Part shown: piece by piece, positions 22,994-35,844 of the stretch
Layout: each line of letters starts with the position of its first letter
How positions within the stretch are numbered: the stretch's first letter is position 1
Assembly (NCBI GenBank): GCA_963969595.1
Contig: OZ018411.1
Span: 5,396,501 to 5,460,500 of the forward strand
From: Neckera pumila
Lineage: Eukaryota; Streptophyta; Bryopsida; Hypnales; Neckeraceae
DNA: 64,000 nucleotides
Reading direction: 5' to 3'
Notes under the pieces: generated by a model
What the model saw: the letters and a program-made list of their open reading frames with translations, nothing else
Told to the model about the DNA's origin: nothing
Databases searched by the model: none
Made by a program: the position numbers and the translations under genes

Positions 22994-25584
22994 GTTGCAA
23001 TATGTTGACAAAACTTCTACCCTGTTGTAATTTCTCGGTTCACTTCGCAAGCAGAAACGTTGGTAGGCCTCCTGGAGCGTGAACGACTTGGAGTTGCAGT
23101 GCCATTTTCCACGCAAGCCCTTGCAAGGTTCTCTAAATCCTCAATCCCTGCCAGAAGCGAGCAAGCTTGCCAGCTAGCAAGCAATATCCAAAGTCCGTCC
23201 TCTAAACAAATGTTCTAATGATATGTACGTCGCGTGGTGAACTTCATTCCTCTTTACCAGACTACCTCGGAATGCCCCAAGTGTGTGTAAGTTTTTCAAC
23301 CGCTTCCGTACAAACATACCGACACCTATTTCTCCGGGAGTGGGGACGCCAATTTCCTCACACGACTACCGTTTCCGAATACACTGTTTAATTCGATATC
23401 CTTGTGTTGACAAACGTCCAGAAGCTCCCAGTGTCAACAGAAGGTCCAGTTTTAATTCAAGTCGAAGAGAAACGCAGCCGCTCTACTGAACAGTGCAAAC
23501 TAGTAATTGGTTGCTCTTGGGAACGCAAACTCAGCTGCATACACACTCAATCTGAGCTATGGCAAAAACCTGCAAAATCAAGCCGAAACGAATATTAGTA
23601 CTTCATCCTTTCTAAGCACGTTCTTGTACACCACCCCAAAATTCAGCAAAATTTTGAAACAGCAAATCGACCCCTCTCTTGTGCTCATCCAAAAACTACC
23701 AGATCCCCATCGAAGTCCGGAGATGACTCAATATGGTCTCAGTAATAGTGCTCTCGACCGGAAGAGTAAATACTGGACCCAAATGGCATGACTTTAGACA
23801 TTTTTGAGTAATAGTTAGCAGGTTCTTGGGGAGCAAACCTACACTTTGAATAACGTATGACAGGAAAGAATAACGAGGCCCAGTGTAACTATACAAGCTA
23901 GGTTTGCATCAGAAAGAATCACGAACATGGTATATCTCGATCTTGCAGAGTGGCGACCATTCTTGAGTTCTTGACCTTCTCTACTACTGTCCAAGAGTCC
24001 CATTATCATTCCAGAGCACCGAAATCTGTGAAGGGAGTGCAGGGCTTTTCCATTTGGACCGCTAAAAGACACACGATTCCTAAATGGTCACCGCATGTGT
24101 CAAGACTTACTAGTTTGTCTGACCTGCTCAACGCGTGAGAAATCAAACTTCCATAAATTTCACGGAACGAGCCACCGAGTAACCAACAATGAACTTTCAG
24201 AAAACATACAATTGACACAAAACACAAATAAATGCAGACAAGTTGACGACTGGGTTCCAATTGTCCCAGCCAACCCAGTACCACATCAAACATCAAAAGG
24301 GACCTCGCAACTACTGGCGTCAATAATATAATTAAGCGCTCCGTGTTGTGGAAACCGCCACTTCCAATAATGGAGGTGCGAGTACCAAAAGCTAAAAGAC
24401 GGTGCGATCCATTAAAATTGTGTGCACAACAGCGAGCTTCCAGCATCTTGCGACTGCTCACCAACTCAATTAACAGGCAAATTAAGATCCCAGGTTGAAC
24501 TACAGAAGAGCAAATTAAAATGTAGCCCAGCAGGTGAAGTATCTCTAAAACATTCGTCACGTACCTTCTAGTGTACGTACAGTGCAATTCTAACTTCGTA
24601 CAGCAATTGCGCGCATCACTCAGCCACTAACCCTTCCCAACTGCCAATTTCAACCCCATGCCACAAAACCCTCGTCCCTCACCAACATACCTTCAAAACC
24701 GGACTCCAAGTCGGGCTCGAAACCTGATCGATCTGGAATCAGTCGATACTGTAACTAAATCAGCGAAGGTCTTTAACAGTTTGCTGCAGCAACTGTAGCT
24801 AGCTAGCCATCGATTGGAGAAATAACAACAAAAAGGTTAAGCTGTCGATCTGAGCAAACATTCACAGTGGTGAGAATAGCAACTTCATCACTAAGCAAGC
24901 GAGACGCCACGAGTGACGCCAGAAGCGGCTATGGTGACGAGCACCGCAAGACAGCGGAAGTTACGTGCGAGCAACACGGCAAAGGAGGTCGATCGATATC
25001 TGCTGAACTCGTGTAGGGCCGGGGTGCGCACCAATTCCCAAGTCCCAACCCCATGGCCCCACGCATCTCTGCAAGTAGGCCAGCCCTGGAGGCCTGGAGG
25101 CCTGGACCCTCAGCCATGGCTAGAATTAGCTCCAGCCTGCAGTAGAACAGTAGAGCAGTTTCTCCTACTGCAGTACGGAGTATTTCTTTTCCAGTTTTGT
25201 GTACTTTACGTTTTGGAAGCTGCAAAGGCTACAGGGGGACAAGTGCATTGGGTGCTCATTGCTGAAGTGGGCTTCGGCGGTCTCCACACGAGGCCTTGAC
25301 CGACTCAAAGGCCGGAAGATAGACAGCCATGAATGACTGATCCATGTGACTGGATTCTATCTTTGCAAGCCTAACTTATAATTCTTGTTCCGGGAAGTTT
25401 CATCTCTTTCAGGGAGTTGCAATCGTCGCCTTTCGGGAAATTCGACTCCAGTTTTGGACCTAGAGAGGCACGCCGTTGACTGGGAAGCTTTGAGGCCTTT
25501 TTAGGTCGACACTAGGCGAACTGGACGTTGCCGTGGGGCTCCGTCAGTCACATTGATTTGCCCTAACCGCGCATGTGACTTTAC
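22994..25584. other. Upstream region of the receptor kinase
   Basis: Probable 5' leader and promoter. Several open frames (longest 193 codons, minus strand, 24006-24587) show no domain or codon bias. No repeat with clear ends was found. Confidence 0.35.
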
Positions 25585-25890
25585 ACAAAATAGTGAAATT
25601 AGGTTGCCCCACACTAAGGGCCTCTTCACACTATGGCCGTCCAAGTCGAGAGTCCGTCGTTTCCACCAATCATATTGCAGAGTCCCACGGCCTCTCAACT
25701 TGGACGGCCATAGTGTGAAGAGGCCCTAATTTCTCCACAATCCACACAATAGAAATATTTACTGTTTTCGTACAATAATGCATTCAATTCAGAGCCATGT
25801 ATATAACATAGATTTGTGCACTAGTTCAAGGCTTGGTTCAGAGAGTGACATGCGCCTCCATGTGGAACAAGCGTTGATCCATGAAGTAAC
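25585..25890 (+). mobile_element. MITE family M, copy 1 (right end lost, carries a nested MITE)
   Basis: The left end reads AATAGTGAAATTAGGTTGCC. The body aligns with 48324-48553 and, inverted, with 48566-48822 (shared words: AATGCATTCAATTC, GAGCCATGT, TTCAAGGCTTGGTTCA, CATGTGGAACAAGC, TTGATCCAT). The right terminus is missing. A second MITE interrupts it at 25618-25726. Confidence 0.65.
25618..25726. mobile_element. Tourist-like (PIF/Harbinger-class) MITE, 109 bp, TSD TAA
   Basis: Perfect 15-bp termini GGGCCTCTTCACACT and inverse, continuing as a nearly complete hairpin (ATGGCCGTCCAAGT and inverse). It is flanked by TAA on both sides (25615-25617 and 25727-25729). The related MITE copy at 48.3 kb has the uninterrupted site CTCACTAATTTCTC, with one TAA, so the insertion and its 3-bp duplication are directly visible. 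Confidence 0.85.
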
Positions 25891-25944
25891 TAATAGCGTA
25901 GGGCGGTCTTGGCTTGCAGTCAGTAAGCTTAACTTCAGTTTTAA

Positions 25945-26170
25945 CCCTTGAACGTCGAGGAGGCCATTCTATGGCTGATGGATGACAGAGAATCAAACTA
26001 AATAGGACAGAAGTGCGCTTATTCATCCTCCCAATTTGTTGTGAAAAGGGGAGATCTTCTATAGTAGCTTGACTTCCAATAGATACTTTTGAATTTTTTA
26101 ATGTAGATGATGTCACACGGTGACAAATTAGAAGATTTCCACGGTGGGTGACCGGCCCGTCGTTCAAGGG
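25945..26170. mobile_element. Short TTAA-flanked MITE (226 bp)
   Basis: Flanked by TTAA at 25941-25944 and 26171-26174. The inverted ends are CCCTTGAACG and CGTTCAAGGG. There is no coding capacity. It shares only the TTAA|CCC signature with the larger TTAA elements and is a different family. A similar left end, TTAACCCTTGAG, occurs at 59754 without a clear partner. Confidence 0.65.
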
Positions 26171-26174
26171 TTAA

Positions 26175-29100
26175 GCATAAGCTTGGGGGTGGGTGATGAG
26201 TTCGTGAAAATTCTCAGTGATGCCTCTTCCCAAAGTCAAGACAGGGGTCCCAAAGTCTGCTATTCTACCCCGGTGGCACAACAGCGGATTGCCACATCAA
26301 TATAATTTCAATAAAGAAAACATGTGGCTCTGGCTCTGGCTCTGGCACTGAACTACTGGACTACTGGAGCAGTCACAAAACCGAAACTTCCTCACATCAG
26401 GGATGGGATTGTCACTTTTCTACTAAGGTGAGCACTCAAAATAAATTCACTTTACTAGTGCACGTGTCGGAATTGTGCAAGGAATTTTAGATCAATAAGG
26501 TCCAACTATCAACAGTGTAAATGGAAAAGTCCGTGATTCCAGTAACAAGGTAAGAGGTCTATAAAACACTCATTTAAGAGCTGAAACAGAATTCTGGAGA
26601 GGTGAAACTTCTTGAAATGTTTTTCAGTAAATTTTCCTTGAAAGACAAGTGGAATTGGCATCTGACCCAAGTTGTTTCATATTTTTTAGAGCTTTGTGGA
26701 TTTAGTTATGAAATTTTGAAGTTGAAATGGCATCGAGCTCTAAACTCGCCCGCCTCTTCATTTGTACATTACTCAAGGCTATGAAAAAGAGAAATCAAAA
26801 AATAAATAAAATGAACAAGAAAAATTGTCAAAGTCAACACAAATCAAAAAAACTTTTGATAAAAAAGAACGCCCATTTCTAGCTAGAAATAAAGTCTTTA
26901 TAGACAAAATAAAGTTCAAAGTCCAAATAAATTACAAGTACGCAATACTACCTGTACCAAAACGTCATTTGACCATCTATCACCGAGAAATTTTTTGATA
27001 GCAATACAAAAGACTTACTTCACTGACATTTTGTAACAATGAAAGGTAGAGAGGTCTTTTTATAATGAAATCTATTGTGCTAGTAGAAAACGCAAGAATT
27101 TTGACAAATTTCTGTTGATTTGATTGCGTTGTCCCGGTCACTATTTTGTTGATTTCAAAAAAAAATTGTTAATTTTTTGTCATGAATTTTCAAAGGATAT
27201 GGGATAATTTAAGGATGAGAGCTTGACCATTCATTGTCAAAACGTACAAATTGTACTCAAGTAGAATTTGAGACCTCATTGTGGCATAGTAGAATAATTT
27301 TTATCAAAAAACTTTGAACTAAATTCATGTGGGAAATCAAGCTAAATTCCATCTACCAAATTCATTTGAGATTTCAAATCTTGCAAAAAAAATTATGGAC
27401 AAAATTCAAAGAAAATGTTGAAAATGTCAAGGAAAATGTCCCTTCCAACCCTTCTCTGAATTTCGTCCATAACTTTTGATTGGAGGCTCAAAATCTCAAA
27501 AGTTAGATTGTTTTCCGCATATGGAGATGAAAGTTAGCTTGTTTCCTACATTAACTTAGTTCAATGTTTATTGAAAAAAAGTTAATCTACCTTGCCTAAA
27601 TGATGTCTAAGATTCTACTTTGAACACAATTCCTGCCTTTGATTTAACTATGAGCGGTTGAGCTCCTACTAATCCTAATTTATTTATCCCATGGGTTTTT
27701 TTACCTGCTACTACCCCACTTGTCTTCTTATCTCTATGACAATAAACTAAATGGCTTCTGAAGCTATGTGAGATAGGTGCCAAATACTTTTTAGTTTATT
27801 TGAAGTTAATGCCAATTTTTTTCAAATTAAGTTTGAAAGTGCCAAAGCTGATTTTTTGTACTTTAATTAATTATTCGGCATCAATGTACTAACCTTCCTC
27901 TATAGCTATGGTATACAAATATATAACCCCTTGTAACCCCCTCGTGATAAAATACCAAAATCTTTACATACATATACATATATATGGTTGTATTTTATTT
28001 TTGTATTAATGGATACTCCTTAATCACTCATTATTGTAAACTTCAAAATATGTGATTAAGACTAAAAAAATAAAACTTGACTACTTTTATTTGTACTCCA
28101 TTTTTAAAATAATTTAAAAATCTAAAAAGTTGATGAATTTTGCAATTGCAACTTCCATGTATTAAAATGAAAATTATTCAATGTTTTTTCGAAATCAATT
28201 TTCTATTTTTTCATTAAATTTAAGAAAGTTTGTTTCTCCTTCAAATCATCATTTTTGAAAGAATCCTAGAACACTCTAACATATATTATAATTGATGTAA
28301 TTATATGTATTTATTATATTTTCTGTAGTCAAAACGATTTATTTTCCACCCAAAATTATGAAATTATGAATCTGAATAGAAAAATTGTCTTCTTTGCATA
28401 GGAAAAAAATCAAAGTTTTATCAATCATTCAATCAACTATATGAAGCTAAATTTAGTTTGATAGTGATAATTTGACTTGAAGGTCATGGCCAAGGGTATT
28501 CTGGAATGACTAATTATACTATTCTTTATTACCACGTGTACAATGATATTGAAGAAATTCCATTTTCAATGAATTGTTTTGTCAAATTTACCAATTTATT
28601 GGCTCTAATTGCTAAAAAGCTAAGGCTACGCAGAGAGAGTTTCTTATAGTCAAGATGTTTGCTATAAGAATTTTAACAATGATACATTTTCACAAAATTG
28701 ATAGAAATTTTTAATTTTGATAGACAACACAAAGTTATATATAATCAAAATATAAGATTGAAATTCAAAATTAATTTAAATGACTAGATTACCCTTAAGA
28801 GCCATAGAATAGTCCACAATTTCAAAATTCTAAAGACGAATCATAAAATGAAACTTAGAAATATAATATATTCATGACTTTTGAACCAGTATTTTTTTTC
28901 TGGCAACAGGCCACCCTGCGTACCCTCCCAACCAAGGTGGATATCTGGAGGGAGCCGGGCGCAATGGCTAGATGCTCTGACAGGTTCGTTGAATATCGCC
29001 AAAAAAACCCGGTGTTTTGAACAAATGTTGTAAATTGAATATTTGAATTATAAAATTTGTAATTGTAGATCATTTGTAATTGTAGATCAAATCCATACAG

Positions 29101-29560
29101 CTAGATCAACTAGTACTCAAACGGCAATATTCTTTAATAAATTTTGAATCCAAAATTTGAAAATTCTTTCTAAATCAATTGTAAATTGAAGATTTTTGAT
29201 TTTTGGAATTTTTTTTTTCATTTCAAAATGTTAATTTCTAATAATAGTGATTTTTGAAGACTTTAATTTTATTTATTATTCAAGTTGTTTTCAAAGGGTC
29301 ATTTTTTGAACTAGAAAAAATAATTTTTTGAGGTTAGACTTACTAGTACCCTTTGAATTTTAGTATACTTGAAAAGCAAAGTCTTCAAAATCTAAATCAT
29401 AATAATATTAAAGAACTAACATATAATTCTTTAGAAAAAATTGTGGATCAAAAAAGTGACTTTTTTGTAATTAGGACATGTTTGCATTCATTTGTTGTTT
29501 CAAAATTAGATGTCTAATCCTCAAGGGGATAAACTTTGAAATGTTGATAAAGAAATAAGA
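26175..29560. other. AT-rich intergenic region
   Basis: No gene seen. A GGCTCT microsatellite lies at about 26326-26346. Part of 26590-26740 resembles 34300-34460 (TGACCCAAGT.GTTTC and following), so it is probably a remnant repeat. A GC-rich island at 28905-28985 in AT-rich DNA is likely a retroposon remnant of unknown type. Confidence 0.35.
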
Positions 29561-29564
29561 CCTT

Positions 29565-30010
29565 TAGAGCATCACCACCTATTCTTTGTAAAGCACCCCG
29601 GCCCAGTTGTGGTTGGCTTCCGAATCACTCCCCACCACGGCCCCGACCAGGAACAGAAAGAGCCTAGTCACACCACATTTTTCTCTCCAAGCATCAGGTC
29701 GATCACCGTCCTCGCCATGCTTGTTGACTTGAGGAAGATCTTAACAATTGTTGGATTGTGGGCCGCAACCTCATTTCTTGCATTCTTTTAATGAGTTGGC
29801 ATGTTAATTTGCTCATCCATTTGTATGGTCATAAAATGCAAGAATAAATTTTGAATTGGCATATTTACCAGGCAAGGATGATTGGGGATCAACCTGGACA
29901 AAAGAAATCCAAGAACTCAAGGAAGCCGGCCACTCCATTCTCCGAGCCATATTTGGGGGGAATGGATGGCGATACTCCTGGTTCAAAGTGGTCCAAGTTT
30001 AGAACGATGA
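29565..30010 (+). other. Possible coding remnant (very tentative)
   Basis: A GC-richer island. The stretch after a cag near 29872 reads DDWGSTWTKEIQELKEAGHS, then ILRAIFGGNGWRYSWFKVVQ, then a stop. It looks protein-like but I do not recognise it, and no clear upstream exon joins it. It could be a transposon remnant. Confidence 0.15.
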
Positions 30011-33000
30011 GATTATAAAATCTGGCATTAGTTAGTGGAATGTGCAGTTAAAGTTAGGGTATTGCTTTTGCCATTTTTTGAACATACTAATCAGTTGGTA
30101 TTTGTTTAGAGCCTCTAAATTCATTAATTGTGTTCATTTGGATTAATCAAGAAGATTGTAAAATGGTAACTTATAAGAATGAAGATTAAAGGCGACTCTT
30201 GTGCATGCTCACTCTTTAATTCATGATTTTTGTGCAAGGTTTTGAAATAATTAAAAAAGGATGGGAAAGAAAAAGAACTTGCAAAAATAAAAATATTATG
30301 TTTAGATTTTTATCAAGTCAAAATTTATTTTGCCTTATACCTCCAAGCCAATATTTCCATTCCTATTAGGGACCTCTGCATTAAAAAGACAAGTCAAGTG
30401 TAATTGGGGTAGTAATTCCAATTATTAATATGTGGATTTTATAAAGAACACCTTGTAATAATGGTCTCAGTTACCATGCCAAAGAGTAATATATCCCACA
30501 ATTACAAGTGACATCTCAAAACTTTGAAGGAAACCTATCTTTTGTACAAGTTATAATTCTATAATATTTCTCATTGCTTCAGGGGTCACATTTGTTTCTA
30601 TATATTCTACCTTGATGGTAAGGTTCTTTAATAATTAACTAAAGTTGACAAATGTGACTCCACAAATGCCTACAAATAGAAAGGTTTTTTTTGCGTACTA
30701 AATTTTTTGAAAAATAATATCCTACTTTTTTTGGAATATTTTTTTTAAATGTTTTTGACCTTGACCATTAATAATATCACGTAGATGACAAGTATTCTAA
30801 AATTTTCACTTCCAAATTAATATTCTTTGATATTCTATCATTGCATATTATATCAATAATCTTTAAAGCATCTTCTAAGAATATTAGTGATTTAAAATAT
30901 TAATTCAATCTTCTCCAAAAAATACAATGGATTTTTGAGGAAGAAACTTCAAAGAATATCATATAGATTATCATAAGATTCAATGCTAAAAAAAGGATGT
31001 TCTTGATGAATCAATAGTTTATATAAATATTATGAAAAATATCACTATTAAATATAAATTTTTCATATAGATTTTGCAGTTGTTGTAGAAGCACTTAGGA
31101 ATTTATCTTCAAATGATGCCATGACTTATTTGTATCCTTGGAATCATTTCATGGAACTCTATTGAATAGAAAAATATAATTTTTCATCCAGTTTCATTAA
31201 GAGTTGCTTGAACACATTTTTTGTGGATTTTGTTAGAAATTCCTTTAAAACGTTAATATTTATTTTGTTACATAAGAAGGTACTTAATCCACAGTTCACC
31301 TTATAGTTTATTTGTGCCTTTTCTTTGCTCTTTGCTCATGATCTAAGTTTTACAATTAGAAAGAAATGTTTTAAATTTGGTTTCAAATACTGAAATGAAG
31401 TTTATCAAATTGAGTTTCTACTCTAATTTGAATTTTTTTTTAAATCCTAAAATTCAACATTTTATAGCAATTTGAAATTTTGGCCTACAACCATGATTTG
31501 TTCATATTCTAATAATAGAAAGATATAAAGTTATGTTTTATATTATTATATTTTACATTATTACGTTTTATACTAATTGTTCTATACATGTGGAGAATTT
31601 TTCAAATTTTTGGAGCTAATTCTTTGTTTGCTATGAATCATTTTCAATTTTTCTTCAAAATTTTGTTGCAACTCATGACTAATATTTGTTTCATTTTTTA
31701 TGACTAATAAAAGATATGTAATTTCATTTGTAAAAAGTTAAATAAAGAGAAAATTTCATTTAAAAGGTACAAAATGAAAAAATATATATTAAAGGATTAT
31801 GAGTTCAACTTTGTAGTCATGGGCCCTCCTTCTTAGGATTAAGGGACAACTTCAATACACCCCATTTTTTATACAAACGTCATCCTTTCATTGAATGAAG
31901 AAAGGGATGTTGCTTTTTGTAGTGTCGGTCTCCTTCAGTATTATGAACCCCATCTTTTAATTCCTTGATTGAGTATCACGCGTTGACCAAGACATACTCA
32001 TTCAATCATTTGAGGTTATATCTGATTCTATTTGACTGACACTAAAGGATGTAGAAGAAGATGTGGCCAACAATTGGCTATTTTCAATTATCATTTTTTA
32101 CAACATGTCGTCATCGTTACTATATTTTCTGTATATCGATTAGTTGTATATGCGGTCTTGTCTTCTTGAGTTTTGTTGATTTGAGGATGTTTATTTGTTT
32201 CACAGGGCATTACCTTGTGCGTGGCTGTTTTGCAACGTGCTTGAATCATCTTTGATCAATGTAGATAAAAAGTGGATTTCCTTCGTGGAAGCATTATTTG
32301 TTTTGTTATCCCCTCTTTTTTATAAATCTAGATTTGATGCTTTGGTACGATGCTATGTGAAAGTAGAGTCTTGTTAAGAGATATAACATCCCTTGCCAAT
32401 CTTGTGGCGTGTCATGTTATTTCTCATAACAAGACTCTACTTTCAAATTACCTAGTCCAATTTTATTTCACATGTGCTAGTTTTATTCAATCAATAGATA
32501 GAAAAAAAATTCTATGGAATAATACCAAATGCTTCATTTTCAAGAATATATATGAATTTGCCTAGGCAATGATAAAATATCTGGCCTCCATTAAATCCTA
32601 GCTAAATGGCTGGTGTCAGTAAAAATTTTGTTGGCAAATAATTGCCAAATTCTTACCTCATTTTTGAGTTGTCTCCAGTTATACTAGAAGAATAGAGAAG
32701 AAAAAGAGAAAAAAAGTTGATGAAATTGTCAAAAATCCTCTTTAAGAAATATGATATTTGCTAATATATTTGGATGAAGTTTCCTATTTCTAGGTCATAT
32801 TGTGGATGCGTGAAGGATGGGTGATTGAAATTGGATGATTTATCTTACTGGCTTGCACCATTCTAGGGTGCTCACATAAAACAAGATCTGAAGCGATCAT
32901 GCTTGTGTTGCTTGGTTAAAAACCACCAAGCTTTGTGCCTTAAGCTCATACCTTGACAAAATAGACGTCTTCTTCAAGTGTTTTGACAACACGTGGCTTC

Positions 33001-33029
33001 AAATGGTTTTTTTGGTGAGAGAACATATC
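30011..33029. other. AT-rich intergenic region with one near-perfect hairpin
   Basis: No gene recognised. The only structured feature is the inverted repeat at 32358-32445, listed separately. Confidence 0.35.
32358..32445. repeat. Near-perfect 32-bp hairpin
   Basis: The arms 32358-32389 and 32414-32445 are inverse copies differing at about two positions (TGAAAGTAGAGTCTTGTTA and inverse) with a loop of about 24 nt. It could be a small MITE remnant or a small-RNA precursor; the sequence cannot separate these. Confidence 0.5.
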
Positions 33030-33033
33030 TTAA

Positions 33034-33976
33034 CCCCTAAAGTTCCATGACTTAACCCCTAAAGTTCCGTGACCAAAAACGCTCAAAAACTGCCATTTTT
33101 AGTACAAGTATCCAATTTTTGAAAAAAAAACTTTTTTTGATACATGTAACCGTAGGATCTTATATCATGGTGACTTGAGAACATGAGGTAAAAATTTTAG
33201 GAATTTCCACTATGTAAATTGCAAGATATAAGCATTCAAATTCACTAAAACCATTTTTTGGGCCCTGTGAAAAGCAGGGCAGCAGCACTTTACAAGCTCA
33301 CTTTTCGATGAAAACATGCCCACAATGATGGTGCTTCTTTGGATTCTTTTTCCTAGACAAGTTGGCTACATGCTTGAAAATTTTCACTTCATTTGAAATT
33401 GTACAACATATAGGAAAAAAATAGGAAAAAAATAGTAAGTAGATAGTAGTAGAGAATGATTCAAAATTCAAAATTGTCAAGAATTTAATTATGGAATTGG
33501 AAAATGCTAATCCAATGGTGAAATGTTGAAACAAATAATATACATCCTAGGATTTTATTTTTTTCAAAAATATTGAAAACTTAGTAAGATAAAGGACTTC
33601 ATAGTTTATTTTAGAGTAGAGAATCTATAACTACCCGCAAACTTAAAATCTTCATAACTTTTGACTCATTGATCAAAATGAGATGATTAAAAGCTTTTTA
33701 CCTATATATAACTCTAGAAAACCAATTTCAATTTTTTTTTTTGAAAAAAGTGATTTTTTTTGGTGTGCCCGGACTGCCCAGTTACAAAAAAAGTAACATA
33801 TTAGGCCATAACTTTTGACTTGTATTTCCAAATGTCGTCAAACTTGGTGCATATGAAAGATACTCCTTGCCCCCACCTTCTATTAAAATTTCAGCAAAAA
33901 ATATAGAAATCTCTAGTTGTACATACCTGCCCAAAATTTCTATACGGCCAAAAAGTGCATGATGGTCCTTTAGGGG
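33034..33976 (+). mobile_element. TTAA-flanked non-autonomous DNA transposon, copy C (second subfamily)
   Basis: Flanked by TTAA at 33030-33033 and 33977-33980, with ends CCCCTAAAG and CTTTAGGGG. The left end is duplicated: a second TTAACCCCTAAAGTTCC starts at 33052. The interior matches copy D (44753-45674) in inverse orientation, e.g. GGCCATAACTTTTGACTTGT and AGTAGAGAATCTATA. It matches copy A only distantly. No open frame of note. Confidence 0.7.
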
Positions 33977-33980
33977 TTAA

Positions 33981-35840
33981 GATGAGCTAGAAGTTAGCTC
34001 ACTTTAAGATGGGCACTTTCAAATGAAGTGGCAAGGGTCTTCCTTGGATCATTGGGTCCCTGATAGCAAGCTTTACTTGCTATTGTGGTCCTCCTCTTGG
34101 CTTGCTTTCTCTTAGGTTGGCTATTATTATTTTTTTTCAATTTAGAAAATGTAAAAATCTTTGCCAAAGACGTGGTCCCTTGGTTTTGTGTACTAAATCC
34201 CTTATCTATGGAAAATGTCCATGTGTTCTAAAAAAGTAAAAAAATCTGAAGCAACTCAAAAGGCGCAAGTTGGAAAGCCGCTGCAGTATAAGGTAGGAGG
34301 CTCAGAAATGGATCATTTAAGGGTTGATCCCCCTTTTTCATGTATTTCCTTAGATGGGAATATTTTTTGTTCATTTTTCAGACAAAGAGAAATTGATGAG
34401 GAATATGACCCAAGTGGTTTCGTATTTTTCCGAGCATTTTTGAATTACTTATGAATTTTCAAACGAGTTGGGTCATAGGTAGCTATTTGTGAGCCTAAGT
34501 CTTTCATAACGGTTCACTTGCAATGCTAAATAAAAATGGGAAAAGCAAAGAGAATGATTGGCTCTTACAATTAATAATGCTTTTTTCCTTGATTCATTCA
34601 GTGACTATAGTGGTCAATTTCAAAACCAACTCATGTCCATTTCACAGCCATTTATAGGGTCCATTCTTATTGCCCGATCCGTTTTACAGCCTCCTACCTT
34701 ACAAAGTTTTTTTGAGTGTTTTTTCCTTGAACACATGGTTTACAGAGGCGGGTTTTCAAAGATGGGCACCGAAGTTTGCAGAGTAGGTGGCAGGCTCAAT
34801 TTTCAAAGCTGTAACTTTCATAGAAGTGCTAGAACTGGTTAGTTTCAAAGCTGGGGGGCTCCGCAATGGACTTTTTTTTTTTTTTGAAACTTGGAGTTTA
34901 TTTCCAAAAAAAACAGAGAACAAATGGCGGAAGCCAAGGACAGGGCCCTGGAGAAAAGCAGCCAAAGAAAAATACAAACCAAGTTACATGAAGAACCCGC
35001 TTGCGGGTTTCTTCAGGTTCCACGAAATGATTCTTCCATTTCATGAACCAAAGAATCCGCAATGGACTTCCATTTGTTAAAAAGAAAAGAAGCTAGGGGG
35101 CTCCCACAGAAAACCAAAAACTTCCATGATTTGCATGGTGATCTGCCTGTTTCTATTTTTCTACAGAGACAAATTATCAGCAAAAGGGTTCTTCCATCTC
35201 ATCAGTCCAGAACCTTCCATTTTCAGCTTGAACAAATGAGCACGAGGTCTTTGTCGAGAAAGTGTCTTTAGGCCATGCCATAAATAACAAATATGAGTAG
35301 CATCTTCTTTTTTTGAAACAAATGAAAACGGGTTTCATTGCAAAAGTATGAGTGGCATCTTCAAGGCAGTCCAGTCTTGGAGATGACAGTACAGTATTAG
35401 AAGTTACTGTAGTTCGGAGACTGGCTGATGGTGCTGGGCCTTCAATTCAATTGATGATTTCAGCTCCTTTTCTAAGGATGCCGAAAGCAGTCTGCCTGCC
35501 AGTCAGTCTCGGGCACTGAGTGCCTGTGATTAAGCTTTTGGTCAAAATGGGTCAGGACTGTCACCTGTCCTTGCAGTGTGTTCTACAACACACTTGTGTA
35601 AAAATTAAAAATTACAAAAAAAAAGTGTCACATGGGCACCAGTTTTTTTTCCCCTGGCATCATGGTGCCAAACTCCAGTGTTGTGGCACACTACCAATGC
35701 ATTAAATTTGGAGGGACCATCCTCCATTTATTGCATATTGTACTGGTGTATTACAAAAGAAAAACTTTGCTAGGCATATCATTACAAAATACAGACAAGA
35801 GGAAAAAGCAACCTGGGCAGGCAAACAAATTCCATTGGGA
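33981..35840. other. Intergenic repeats and retroposon tails
   Basis: An inverted repeat around TAAGGTAGGAGGCT (about 34290 and 34700) bounds a 400-bp element of unknown class. At about 34870 and 35310, T-runs followed by GAAAC... look, read on the minus strand, like poly(A) tails ending GTTTCAAAAAAA, as at plant LINE 3' ends. No gene seen. Confidence 0.3.
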
Positions 35841-35844
35841 ACTT

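Noticed and set aside
24006..24587. 193-codon open frame upstream of the receptor kinase
   Set aside because: No domain, no conserved phrase, irregular composition; several overlapping frames of similar quality exist on both strands.
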